A DNA stretch of 64,000 bases, taken from Streptomyces sp. SUK 48. GTDB taxonomy: Bacteria; Actinomycetota; Actinomycetes; Streptomycetales; Streptomycetaceae. Where the stretch lies: contig NZ_CP045740.1 of assembly GCF_009650765.1 (NCBI RefSeq), positions 744,001 to 808,000 of the forward strand, in the 5' to 3' direction. Positions 40,452 through 49,306 of this stretch are shown here, one piece after another. The translations under genes were made by a program, and so were the position numbers. Positions within the stretch are counted from its first letter, which is position 1. Each line of letters starts with the position of its first letter. The notes beneath the pieces are model-generated. The model saw nothing but the letters and a program-made list of their open reading frames with translations. It made no database searches and was not told the origin of the DNA.

Positions 40452-41060
40452 TCAGACGAGTACAGGGAACACGGGAACGGGTACCTGGTTGTCGGGGAAG
40501 GCGAGGTTGCTGGCGGCGACGGCCGCGACCTCGGCGATGTCCGCGGTGTCGGCGAGAGCGAAGTTCTCTTCGTCCAACTCAGCGTCCGCTGTAGTCCTGG
40601 CGGCCGACTCGGCGGCCTTGGCGGCGGCACAGATCCTCACCCGAGCACCGCTCTGGTGCGCCTGAGCAAGGTTGCAGACATGGGCAACGGTCAGGAACGA
40701 GGTGTTGACAGCCTGGTAGTCGTCGCTGAGCGCTTCGCTGAGATCGCTAGCGGCCTGGGCGGCATCGGCGAATTCCTTCGCGGCTGCGGCGCCCCTGACG
40801 ATGCCCGGGGTGGCAAGGTCGTCAGGGGCATTCTTCACCGCCCAGGCGGCCGCGGCCTGGGCGCGAGCTGCCGAGCTCTGGGCGCGGATCTTGGCCGCGG
40901 CGAGCAGGTCGGCTTCCGTGGCGCGTGGGGTGCGCGCCACGGCGGACTGGCTGATCGCCGCGGTGGCGGTCCGGGTGGCGGCGTGGGCCTGACTGGCCAG
41001 GCTGCCCGTGACCGCGGCAAGGAGAGCTGCGGTGGCGAGCGTTCTGCGGATCGTGGACAC
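40452..41060 (-). CDS. Secreted Ala-rich helical protein, unknown function
   Basis: 202 residues with a Sec signal peptide (RRTLATAALLAAVTGSLASQAHA, cleavage after AHA). The mature part is alanine-rich and almost wholly helical, with two cysteines (AHVCNLAQA and ARVRICAAA) that may form a disulfide. I do not recognise a family. The start has a good fit to a signal peptide. The 410-base gap downstream holds only repeat copy A. Confidence 0.75.
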   Translation of the reverse strand: MSTIRRTLATAALLAAVTGSLASQAHAATRTATAAISQSAVARTPRATEADLLAAAKIRAQSSAARAQAAAAWAVKNAPDDLATPGIVRGAAAAKEFADAAQAASDLSEALSDDYQAVNTSFLTVAHVCNLAQAHQSGARVRICAAAKAAESAARTTADAELDEENFALADTADIAEVAAVAASNLAFPDNQVPVPVFPVLV

Positions 41061-41197
41061 GGGTGAGTCCCTTCGTCGGTGAAATGTGGCAGGAGCGGCG
41101 GCGTCAACTGGCCGACAAGGTGGACGCGACCCAACTCCTGAGATCTGATCGCAGGCTGTAGCGCTGGTGCGGATCGCGCGCCAGCGGTTGACCCGTC

Positions 41198-41766
41198 AGT
41201 GTCATGCGCATACGCACTGAATGAGCGCGCGCATCGCGGGCGACACCGTTCTCGGCCCCAATTCCCGTTCCGTCTTCAGCACCTCGCGCCCTACGCCGAG
41301 GAGGCTCGCACGTGGCTGCACGCCGAGGCCGAGGTCGTCGACACCGCGCACCTCACCCCTGGCCAGACCCTCCAGCAGGTCGCAGAGGCCGTCAAGAGTC
41401 AGTCCTTTCGGCGCCGCACCTCGCAGGTGACGACAAGGCGGCCGCCTAACGCCCGATGGCCGGTCCTGCACGGGGGCGGTCGGCTGCCCGCAGTGGGCAG
41501 CCATGCCCCCGCCATACCGTGCCGCAGCTACTGGGCCGCGGTATCGTGCTGTCGACCTGGCAAGGACTGCACCTGCCGACCATGATCGGATTTTCGGGAC
41601 CGCAGGGAAAACCGCGCAGTTACCCAAACCCCGTCTGGACTCCGTTGGCCATGCTAATTGTCTCTGGTGATCCGAGGCAGTCACGCGTCCGCGTACGGCC
41701 CTTATCTGGTAGATGATAGTCCGCGAGCAGCCTTGGCCGACCGCCTCTTCGGCTGCGGCGGGCGGC
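41198..41766. other. Gene-free stretch with one possible protein fragment
   Basis: No credible intact gene. On the plus strand around 41278-41400 the translation LAPYAEEARTWLHAEAEVVD and HLTPGQTLQQVAEAVKSQSF looks like natural helical protein, with neither start nor conserved end, and may be a gene remnant. The rest looks non-coding. Confidence 0.35.
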
Positions 41767-41770
41767 GCGT

Positions 41771-42127
41771 TCAGAGGGGAATGACGTCGACGGCCCGCGG
41801 CCCCTTGGGGCCCTGTTCGATCTGGAATTCGACTCGCTGGCCTTCTTCCAGGGTCCGGTAGCCGACGCCGATGATGTCGGTGTAGTGGACGAAGATGTCG
41901 GGGCCCGGGGTGTCGGGGGTGATGAATCCGTAGCCCTTTTCGCTGCTGAACCACTTCACGGTGCCGAAGTTGACCAGAGATCGCGGGCTCTGCACCGTTG
42001 GTCCGACCGCCGTCCGGCCGGTGTCCGCCCAGGCCGGAGCGCCGAGGGTCACCAGAACGGAGAGAACGAGAACCGGTGCGCACACCAGGGCTGCCGCGCG
42101 GCGGCGGACAGGACCACGAGGGGACAT
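41771..42127 (-). CDS. Cold-shock-domain protein with a signal peptide
   Basis: 118 residues. The C-terminal ~65 are a complete cold-shock domain: [18 protein letters not shown] (RNP1 motif KGYGFI) and DIFVHYTDI (RNP2), [20 protein letters not shown]. In front is a convincing Sec signal peptide: RRR, then [18 protein letters not shown] and cleavage after AWA. Cold-shock proteins are normally cytoplasmic and start directly at the domain. There is no start codon just before the domain, so export is the straightforward reading. AGGAGA stands eight bases before the ATG. Confidence 0.8.
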   Translation of the reverse strand: MSPRGPVRRRAAALVCAPVLVLSVLVTLGAPAWADTGRTAVGPTVQSPRSLVNFGTVKWFSSEKGYGFITPDTPGPDIFVHYTDIIGVGYRTLEEGQRVEFQIEQGPKGPRAVDVIPL

Positions 42128-42303
42128 CACTTATCTCCTGACGAGGGGTCGGCTGGAGTTGCCGGGACGGAGGTGAAGAACACCGCCGTCCGGGACGCTC
42201 CAGCACGGTTGACTGATCGTCACTCACGGTGATCGCCGTTCGCGCCTTGCGAACCAGGGCGATCGGATGAATGGCATGTGCGGCGTCACCGACCCGGCGA
42301 CCG

Positions 42304-43474
42304 CTACCAGGTGATCAGGACGTAGCCGGGTCCGCCGGGGTTGCCCTGGTGGCCGTTGCCGCCCGCGGTGGCCGCGGTGCCGGGCTGCGGATCCGGGGCG
42401 GGGGCCGGGCCGCCACCGTTTCCTCCCCGGCCCCCGGTGCCGCCGGTACCGCCCCCCGCGCTGTCTCCGCCGACACCCGTGCCCGCGGGCGGGGCGGGGG
42501 AGACCGCCGGCGGGATGGCGCCGGCGACGCGGGTTCCGCCGGGTCCACCGGTTCCGCCGCGTTCGCCCGCGCCGGGCCGTCCCACCGCTCCCCGGCCGCC
42601 GGTGACACCGGCACGGCCCGTCTCTCCCGCACCGCCTGCCGTCCCGGGGGCGCCGGGCAGTGCCGTGAGCGTTCCGGGGCAGTACTTCGTCCGCGGGGGC
42701 CGCCGCACCGCCCGAACCCCCGGTGCCGGGACCGCCGGATGTGCCGCCGGCACCGCCCGCGCCGCCTGAGCCGCCGATCTTGCCGTTCTCCCCGCCTTGG
42801 CCGCCGTGCCCACCGGGACCCGAGCCGCCCGCGGCGCCGTTGCCGCCGGCGGCCGCGGTGACAAAAGCATCGGGCCCCGAGACCTGGGTGACGGGCGTGT
42901 AGGTGTCGGCGCCTCCTCCTCCGCCACGCGCGCCGACGGCGCTGGGCCGACCGCTGGTGAAGGTGCTGCCGGCCGCTCCGCCGTCTCCGCCCGCGCCGCC
43001 CCCGCCACCGCCGAGGGGACTCTGGCTTCCGGCGCCGGCCACGACGATGCCGAACGTCGTGCCCGCCGTGACGGGGAACGTGCACTGGGTGTACGCGCCG
43101 CTTCCGCCGGACCCGCCTGCTCCGCCGCCGCTTCCCCCCGCACCCCCGCCGCCTCCGCCACCGGAGATGGGGCCGGCGATCAGCGGCGGGTAGCTTCCCC
43201 CGCCACCTCCTCCACCCCCTCCGCCGCCCGCGCCTCCGCCCGCCCCGGCACCGCCCCGTCCCCATGCACGGACGGTCACCTCGGTCACCCCGGCCGGGAC
43301 CGTGAACGTCTCGAACCCCGGACCAAAGCCCTGCTCGCCATGGAGGGCCGCAGCCCGTGCACCGGGTGCTGCCTTGGCCAGGCTGCACGGCAGCACGGCC
43401 ATGGCAGCGGTCAGACCGACGATTCTGCGACGCAGGGAAGCCCTGCCACGACGACAGGTGCGCATAGCTGTCAT
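42304..43474 (-). pseudogene. Secreted glycine-rich protein, frameshifted (copy 1)
   Basis: A signal peptide (RRIVGLTAAMAVLPCSLAKA) is followed by FETFTVPAGVTEVTVRAWG, the start of a glycine-rich domain, and then several hundred Gly/Ala-rich residues. At a run of five C on the coding strand (42695-42699) the frame breaks: upstream sequence ends in GTGGSGGAAAPADEV, while the matching continuation KYCPGTLTALPGAPG and the end GNPGGPGYVLITW lie in another frame. The homologue at 46845-48056 has the equivalent VCPGTNSL in frame, which confirms the shift. One C fewer would restore the gene. Confidence 0.7.
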
Positions 43475-44269
43475 AGTCCACAGTTCCCCGTACTTCGCCG
43501 CACCGACACCGCCGCCAGGGCTGAAGCACTCGAACGTGGTACCAGGACAGCGAAAGCGAAATTCCACAACAGGCTTTGGGGCACGTGGTGTTGAGGAACC
43601 TGCGGTCAGTCCGACTCGGCGTCCGCACCGCAGCCGGTGTCCGCGACGAGCACCGCGGCCGTAGCCGCAGTAGACCTGACACCCCTGCCGCCTCGATCCG
43701 GTACGCCGAGGCGTCGACTCGCGACGTCCCTTTCCTCCTGCCGCAGTTGCGTGATGCCGACGAGCCGGACCTGTTGCGTCCGCATCTGGCCAGGCCGGTG
43801 AAACGCTGACCTCGCGCAGCGAGTTGACGAGATCGGGGTACCGTCCTCGCGGCCGAGCCTGGCCGGAGGGCGCACGGGCAGGTTCTCCGGGCCGGCCCGC
43901 CGACGGCCACCAGCCAGTAGGACCTCATGGCCCACCCTCTGGCGAGCCGGCCCGGGTGTCGGCCCGGGTGAACCGTTCGGCCGACCTGCATGGCGGCGCG
44001 TCATCGGACGGCACACGATGGACGGGCGGTCGGCGGCACGTCCCGAACAAGGGGCAGCGCTCGCCGGTATGCGCCGTACCCGACGACGCGCGGCACCACG
44101 TCGGGCCTCCGGGACGTCGTTCGTGAAGGCCAACGCAGTGCGCGGCGGCCTGCGGACGAGCAGTCCCGCAGCGTCCGGGCGGGCACGGTGCGCACCAACC
44201 CGCAACAGCATTCTCCGGCCGTCCCGTTGGTCTCCAATATTCGCACCACACCGCCTCACAGGAGTGTCC
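43475..44269. other. Gene-free stretch of ~0.8 kb
   Basis: Every open frame across this interval has Arg/Pro/Ser-rich, shadow-like translation, and I see no repeat, hairpin or RNA that I can support. It separates two groups of exported-protein genes and presumably holds the promoter of the saposin-like gene near its right end. Confidence 0.5.
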
Positions 44270-44659
44270 ATGACCAGCACCTCCCTGCGCACCGGGCTGG
44301 CGGCTCTCGCGGCCGCCGCGCTCCTCACCATCGGCGTCCCCGCCACCGCCCTGGCCCTTCCCACCGGTACCGTGTCGGCCGCCGCCGCGGAAGAGGACGC
44401 CCCCGCCACGTGTGCGCTGTGCCTCTACCTCATAAGCGGGGCCGAGGAGCGGATCGACAACGGTGCCAGCCCCGAGCAGGCGCTGGACCAGGCCGTCGCA
44501 GCCCTGCCAGCATCGCTCCGGCCCGCCGGGCAGGCCCTGGTCGACACCTACCGCGACAGGATCCTGGACCTCCTGAAAGCCGGCTTCAGCCCCCAGGACA
44601 TCTGCCTTCATCTCGGCCTGTGCGCTCCGTCTTCCGGCCGGTCCTGCCCAGCGACCTGA
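44270..44659 (+). CDS. Secreted saposin-B-like protein
   Basis: 129 residues. A signal peptide (TGLAALAAAALLTIGVPATA) and an acidic linker precede a ~75-residue helical domain that starts with ATCALCLYLISGAEERIDN and ends with PQDICLHLGLC. The C-x2-C start and C-x5-C end are the pattern of saposin B domains, which bind or perturb lipids; the middle cysteine pair of typical saposins is missing. A further cysteine follows in the tail. CAGGAG precedes the ATG. Bacterial proteins of this type are uncommon and their role unknown. Confidence 0.72.
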   Translation: MTSTSLRTGLAALAAAALLTIGVPATALALPTGTVSAAAAEEDAPATCALCLYLISGAEERIDNGASPEQALDQAVAALPASLRPAGQALVDTYRDRILDLLKAGFSPQDICLHLGLCAPSSGRSCPAT

Positions 44660-44916
44660 CCCTTCCCGCCCCGGGGGCGAGGGCCTGGAGTCGGTCCGGC
44701 CGGCTAACCAGGCCCTCACCGGCAGCTCGCCAATGACCGGCAGCCCCACCATCAGCGGCAACGACGGCAGTGCCTTCCCCCTCTGACTAACGCGGGGGCA
44801 AGCAGCACCGGACACCAGCATCATCGCCCGCCGGGGCCGGTCACCCACGGCGCCCGGCTCCCGGCGGGCCGCCACGGCCAGACCCAGGATCCGCAGCGTA
44901 GAAGGGCATCACGTTC

Positions 44917-45840
44917 ATGCATGCCGACGCCATCGCCTTCGCCGAATACGGCTCGCCCGACGTCCTCAAGCCGGCCAGCACCGACGTGTCCGATCCCGGG
45001 CCGGGCCAGGTCCGCATCACCCTGCGTGCCGTGGGCGTCAATCCGCTGGACGCCAAACTCCGCAGCGGCTCGATGGCCTCGGTCATGCCCCTGCGCCTTC
45101 CCCACATCCCGGGTCTGGAATTCGCCGGAACCATCGAGACCGCCGGCCTCGACGTACCCGATCTCCCGCCCGGTACCGCCGTCTTCGGCACCGCCCCCCT
45201 CACCTACGCCGGCCTCGCCCTGGCCGACGCCACCCAGCTCACGCCCATCCCTGAAGGCATGGACTATCCGCAGGCCGCAGCGCTTCCCGTGCCCGCAGAA
45301 GCGGCCTGGCGCGCGCTGGAGGAACTCGGTGTGGCCGACGGCCAGACCCTGCTCGTCCACGGCGCCGCCGGAAGCGTCGGCAGCCTCGCCGTCCAATTCG
45401 CCCTCGCTCGCGGGGTGCGCGTCATCGGGACCGCTTCCGCGGCCGCCCAGTCCTTCGTCACCGGCCTCGGCGCACACGCCGTCACCTATGGCGCGGGCAT
45501 GGCCGAGCGTGTACGCGCCCTCGCCCCCGACGGCGTCGACAGGGTCCTGGACACCTCGGGCGCCGATGTCCTGGGTGACTCGGTCGACCTCACGGGCGAT
45601 CCCTCCCGCGTCCTCAGCCTCGTCGACCCGGTGGCCGCCCAGACCCATGGGGTCCGCTTCTCGGCGGGAGGCCCGGGTGAGACCCGCACCGCCGCTGCCC
45701 TGAACGCCGCCGCCGCCCTGTACGCCGACGGCAACCTCACCCAGCGGATCCACGGGCAGATGCCGCTGGCCGAAGCCGCCCGGGCACACCGCGCCATCGA
45801 GGCGGGCGGCCTGAACGGAAAGATCGTCCTGACCACCTGA
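44917..45840 (+). CDS. NADP-dependent quinone oxidoreductase (MDR family)
   Basis: 307 residues of the zinc-independent medium-chain dehydrogenase/reductase family: AIAFAEYGSPDVLKPASTDV, VRITLRAVGVNPLDAKLRSG, HIPGLEFAGTIE and the nucleotide-binding LLVHGAAGSVGSLAVQFALA (A-A-x-G-x-x-G). The AGGLNGKIVLT ending is typical. No zinc ligands are visible. Such enzymes reduce quinones or activated alkenes using NADPH. GAAGGG lies nine bases before the ATG. It appears monocistronic and unconnected with its exported-protein neighbours. Confidence 0.9.
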   Translation: MHADAIAFAEYGSPDVLKPASTDVSDPGPGQVRITLRAVGVNPLDAKLRSGSMASVMPLRLPHIPGLEFAGTIETAGLDVPDLPPGTAVFGTAPLTYAGLALADATQLTPIPEGMDYPQAAALPVPAEAAWRALEELGVADGQTLLVHGAAGSVGSLAVQFALARGVRVIGTASAAAQSFVTGLGAHAVTYGAGMAERVRALAPDGVDRVLDTSGADVLGDSVDLTGDPSRVLSLVDPVAAQTHGVRFSAGGPGETRTAAALNAAAALYADGNLTQRIHGQMPLAEAARAHRAIEAGGLNGKIVLTT

Positions 45841-46062
45841 GAACTACGCGCCGCAGCAGACACAGTGGGGGCACAAAGAGCCCCTGCACCGGCCCCGGAC
45901 GCCGACAGATGCCAACGGGCATGCGCGTCGGACGCCGGCAGCGGTGACGGTGGTTGCGACGATCGCTCGGGGCCGCCCTGACCCGCTCAACGCATCACGT
46001 CGAGGAACGCGACGGGCAGGATCGGAAACGGGCTCAGGTCCAGGACCTGGGTCTGGGCCTTG

Positions 46063-46617
46063 TCACGGTGAGGTCAGGGCAAGAACGGCGGAGCCGCCGG
46101 CCCCTGAGATGGCGCCCTCCCCGAATGCGCACTGCACCGAAGTGGCCCCCGTGTAATCGAGAGGCAGTGCGATCTTCGTAGCGGCGGCGCCTTCGTAGCG
46201 GCCGGCGGTGACCATGCCGGTGAAGGTGCCGCCGGCGAGAGGCCCGACCGCGATGCCCCACCGCACGGTGCTCGTGCTGCGGTCACTCCAGGTGATGATC
46301 TCGTCGAACGGGACATAGCGCTCGGCGTAGCAGGTTGCCGTGGAGCTGATCGTGAACGCACTCGATCCGGAAGGAACGGCCCCGTTGCACGTCGCGTAGG
46401 TGTACTGGGCGGCGTAGTTGACGGCCTGCGGCTGGAGGGGCGCCGTCACCGCGGGGGTGAGCCCGGCGGTGAATGTGCCCGTGCATCGCACGTCCAGCGG
46501 TGCCTGAGCGTTGGCCGGTGAACTCGCCGGGACCAGGACCAGCCCGCAGGCCAGTGCCACGGCCCCGGCCAGACCGGTGAGGCGGGAAACCACGGATCGA
46601 GACAGAACGGCGTCCAT
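46063..46617 (-). CDS. Secreted protein, unknown function
   Basis: 184 residues. Signal peptide LTGLAGAVALACGLVLVPAS followed by SPANA, then a beta-rich mature domain with cysteines (VRCTGTF, ATCNGAV, ATCYAERY, VQCAFGEG) probably forming two disulfides. The layout resembles short secreted Streptomyces beta-sandwich proteins, but I do not recognise the family. GGAGG lies four bases before the ATG at 46617, which decides this start over an upstream open frame. Confidence 0.75.
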   Translation of the reverse strand: MDAVLSRSVVSRLTGLAGAVALACGLVLVPASSPANAQAPLDVRCTGTFTAGLTPAVTAPLQPQAVNYAAQYTYATCNGAVPSGSSAFTISSTATCYAERYVPFDEIITWSDRSTSTVRWGIAVGPLAGGTFTGMVTAGRYEGAAATKIALPLDYTGATSVQCAFGEGAISGAGGSAVLALTSP

Positions 46618-46844
46618 CGGACCTCCAGGCGATAAGACCCGAAACCACATTTCGCGCTCACCATGACACGGAACGTAACCGCCCGGAAGTAGCGCTGGTG
46701 GCACAACGGCGCGGACAGCCCCGCGGACCCGCGCGCACCCCGGCGTACACACCGCGAACGCGGGTGCGCCACACCCGACCCACACGCGCCGCGGCGGTAC
46801 GGGCGGCAGCGGCGCGGGCCCGCTCGGCCGGCGGACCGAAAATG

Positions 46845-48056
46845 TCAGCCAGCCGGTGCGGCCGCCGTCCATTCGAGAAGCACCGCGCCAGGCCCTCCTG
46901 GAGCACCCGGGGTGCCGCTGTCCCCCGCCCGGCCGGGCAGACCGCTCGCCGGACTGCCGCCCGGGCGCCTACCGCCCTGGCCGCCGGCTCCGCTGTCGCC
47001 ACCGTAGCCCCCACCGCCCCCGGAGCCTCCCGCCCCGAAGGAGTACGGGGCCGATGCGGTGGCCGTGCCGCCCGCCCCACCGGCACCAGGAGCGCCCCCG
47101 ACCCGACCTCCGCCGCCCGCCCCTGGGCCGATGTTGATGATCGGCCCGTTCCCGTTGCCTCCCCGTAGGCCGCCAACTCCCGCCAGACCGGCGATACCGG
47201 CCTCTCCGCGAACGATCAAGGAATTGGTTCCGGGACAGACGGACCCCGGCGTCGCCTCGGTGGGCGCCCCCCTGCCTCCGCCGCCTGCGCCGCCGCCGGG
47301 CTCACCGCTGCCGGGCCCCTCGAAGACGGCGCCGGCGCCGTCACCTCCCGTACCACCGCCGCCACCCCCACCCGCGTGACCGCCTGCGCCGCTCTTCGCC
47401 CTGACCGTTGTGAGGCCCGCGCCGGCCAGGATGACGCTGCTGTCGAAGACCGGCGTCGGCCTCAGGGTCTCGCCACCGCCAAGGCCGTTGCCTCCACCCG
47501 AGCCATTGTCGTCGTTGCCGACCCCGCCCAGACCACCCGCTCCGCCCGCGCCGCCGACGGTTCCGCCCGCCGGACCCGCGACCCTCACGTTGACGAGCGC
47601 CCCACCACGGACAGCAAGGGTGCAGGTGACGAAGTCACCCGCCTGCCCGCCCTGCCCGCCACCGCCTCCCCCACCGCTGCCACCGCCACCGCCACCCGCA
47701 CCGTCCTCCGAACCACCGGCCCGCTCCCCGCCGCCCCCACCGCCGCCGCCACCGCCACCGCCACCCCCGCCACCGGGACCGCCCGGCCCCCAGACCGAGA
47801 CAGTCAGCGCGCTCACCCCCATCGGCACACGGAAGTTGTATCCACCAGGCGTGGTGTACAGCGCCACTGACACGGACTCTGCGACGACACCGCCCGCCGC
47901 CAGCGGACCGACCGCACGCGCCGGCAAAGCCACGCCCGCGACCGTCCAGCCCAACGCCAGCGCCCCCACCGCACTCACACCGCGCACCCCGGTCCGCCGG
48001 CCCCGTACCCGCACCGGCCGTTCTCCCACGTCGCCCACCACATACGGATCACCCAT
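46845..48056 (-). CDS. Secreted glycine-rich protein (copy 2)
   Basis: 403 residues. A signal peptide (VSAVGALALGWTVAGVALPA) leads to YNFRVPMGVSALTVSVWGPG and a long glycine-rich region with poly-Gly runs of up to ten residues, TPGSVCPGTNSLIVRG in the middle, and GTPGAPGGPGAVLLEWT near the end. It is homologous throughout to the frameshifted gene at 42304-43474. The type recalls mycobacterial PGRS-like cell-surface proteins in composition. GGAAGGG precedes the ATG. Confidence 0.78.
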   Translation of the reverse strand: MGDPYVVGDVGERPVRVRGRRTGVRGVSAVGALALGWTVAGVALPARAVGPLAAGGVVAESVSVALYTTPGGYNFRVPMGVSALTVSVWGPGGPGGGGGGGGGGGGGGGGERAGGSEDGAGGGGGGSGGGGGGGQGGQAGDFVTCTLAVRGGALVNVRVAGPAGGTVGGAGGAGGLGGVGNDDNGSGGGNGLGGGETLRPTPVFDSSVILAGAGLTTVRAKSGAGGHAGGGGGGGTGGDGAGAVFEGPGSGEPGGGAGGGGRGAPTEATPGSVCPGTNSLIVRGEAGIAGLAGVGGLRGGNGNGPIINIGPGAGGGGRVGGAPGAGGAGGTATASAPYSFGAGGSGGGGGYGGDSGAGGQGGRRPGGSPASGLPGRAGDSGTPGAPGGPGAVLLEWTAAAPAG

Positions 48057-48190
48057 GACATCACCCTTCCAATACAGATAAACCACCACAGACAACTCCC
48101 CGCCCATCCTGCCCAAACGGCCGGACCCGCAAGCGCACAGCGCCCCCGTCCGGCCGACCCACCCCGCCGACGGCCAGCACCGGCCAGCCG

Positions 48191-48480
48191 GTGGTCACCG
48201 ACGCCGCCTTCACGGCGCGGCAGGCCGCCGAGCGGATCCGTGACGAGCGCCGGGCCAGCGCCTACCAGCGCCTCCTCGCCAGCGAGGAAGCCGAGACGGA
48301 GGCCGGCGCGGTCTACGACAGCGTGCGCGCCAGCGCCCCCGTGGGCACCAGGTGGCGGAGAGGGCCGCCGAGGAGGCCCGCCACCGCACCGCCGAGTACC
48401 TGCTGGGTCAAAAACTCGGGCAGCTGCGGGTACTCCGGGCCAGAGCAGCGGCGGGGCGCGGCCCGCGGCGGGCAGGATAA
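48191..48480 (+). pseudogene. Frameshifted remnant of a helical protein
   Basis: AFTARQAAERIRDERRASAY and LLASEEAETEAGAVYDSVRA (48191-48345) continue in another frame as VAERAAEEARHRTAEYLLGQ and KLGQLRVLRARA to a stop near 48480. Joined they would make a charged helical protein of ~95 residues. I do not know the family. It is the first of three decayed or small genes that look plasmid- or element-derived. Confidence 0.4.
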
Positions 48481-48603
48481 AGGCGGTGATGGCGTCAACT
48501 ACTGCCGATCTTCTGGACGTTGCCGCCTGCCGGCGGCCCCACGCGAGCTGGGGAGCCCCGATACGGTGCTGTGGTGCAGTTCGTCTGCGTCAGAGGTTGA
48601 GGC

Positions 48604-48819
48604 ATGACTGGTGCGGACGCCGTCGCGGCGGCGACGAAGGCCGCCGACTCGGCCCGGGACGCTGTGGCCGAGTTCCTGCTCGCGGCGCGGCTGAAGCAGC
48701 CGCGCGAGCAGGCCGTCGCCCGCACCAGACAGGCCGCGGCCGCGCCGTGGACGGACCGGCCGCCCGAGCTCGCCGCGCGCCTGCTGGACGACGACGCCAC
48801 CGGGGTGCTGCTCGCATGA
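48604..48819 (+). CDS. Small helical protein upstream of the dciA remnant
   Basis: 71 residues, helical and alanine-rich (MTGADAVAAATKAADSARDA, PWTDRPPELAARLLDDDATG). The end overlaps the ATG of the dciA-like remnant by ATGA. I do not recognise a family, but the coupling and the decayed state of both neighbours suggest one degraded element. Function unknown. Confidence 0.4.
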   Translation: MTGADAVAAATKAADSARDAVAEFLLAARLKQPREQAVARTRQAAAAPWTDRPPELAARLLDDDATGVLLA

Positions 48820-49305
48820 CCGAGCTGAGCGGTGTCGACCCGCCCGCCAGGCCCTGGTCGCAGCCTGGGAGGCGGCGAGGAAGAACGACGCCACCACCAG
48901 GAAGCCGAAGCGGCGCACAACCACCGTCGTCCGCCGTGACGGACGCGAGCCGCTCGGGCTCGGCGCGGCGATCGGGATGATGACCGAGCGCGGCCTGACC
49001 GCCCCGGCCGCCAGGGGCAACGTCCTCGCCCGGTTCGACGCCATCCTCGCTGCGGCCGTCCCCGAACTCATCGGCCGGATCCAGGCAGCAGGCTTCGACG
49101 AGGACACCGGCGGCCTGGGCGTCGTTCCCGACGTCCAGGCCGCCGGCGCGAAGTTACGCTGGAGCGCCCTGAAGCTGATGGCGACAGCAAACCAGGCGGT
49201 GCCGGAGGCGAACGTCCGCGCCCTGCACGTCCTGGCGTCCGCGCCGTGAAGGCTGGCCCCGCCGCAGCGGCCGCCCCGGGCCCCGCACAAGCACTCGTCG
49301 GTGCC
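48816..49305 (+). pseudogene. dciA (DUF721) pseudogene with two frameshifts
   Basis: The pieces assemble into the Streptomyces DUF721/DciA protein normally encoded between recF and gyrB: MTELSGVDPP in the first frame, then RQALVAAWEAARKNDA, RTTTVVRRDGREPLGLGAAI and DAILAAAVPELIGRIQA in a second, then after a premature stop KAGPAAAAAPGPAQA in a third. Each shift is explained by one missing base, near 48843 in a C-rich run and near 49245 (CCGTGAAGG for CCGGTGAAGG). DciA is the helicase loader of many bacteria. There is no recF or gyrB here, so this is an extra, decayed copy. Confidence 0.65.
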
Positions 49306-49306
49306 T

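Noticed and set aside
42315..43991. Alternative long frames through the glycine-rich gene
   Set aside because: The repetitive GGC/GGT codons leave all frames open; only the frame with signal peptide and valine-rich strand, and the frame with its conserved end, look like protein.
43606..44409. 267-codon minus-strand frame over the gene-free stretch
   Set aside because: Arg/Ala/Pro-rich, no ribosome site, overlaps the real saposin-like gene on the other strand.
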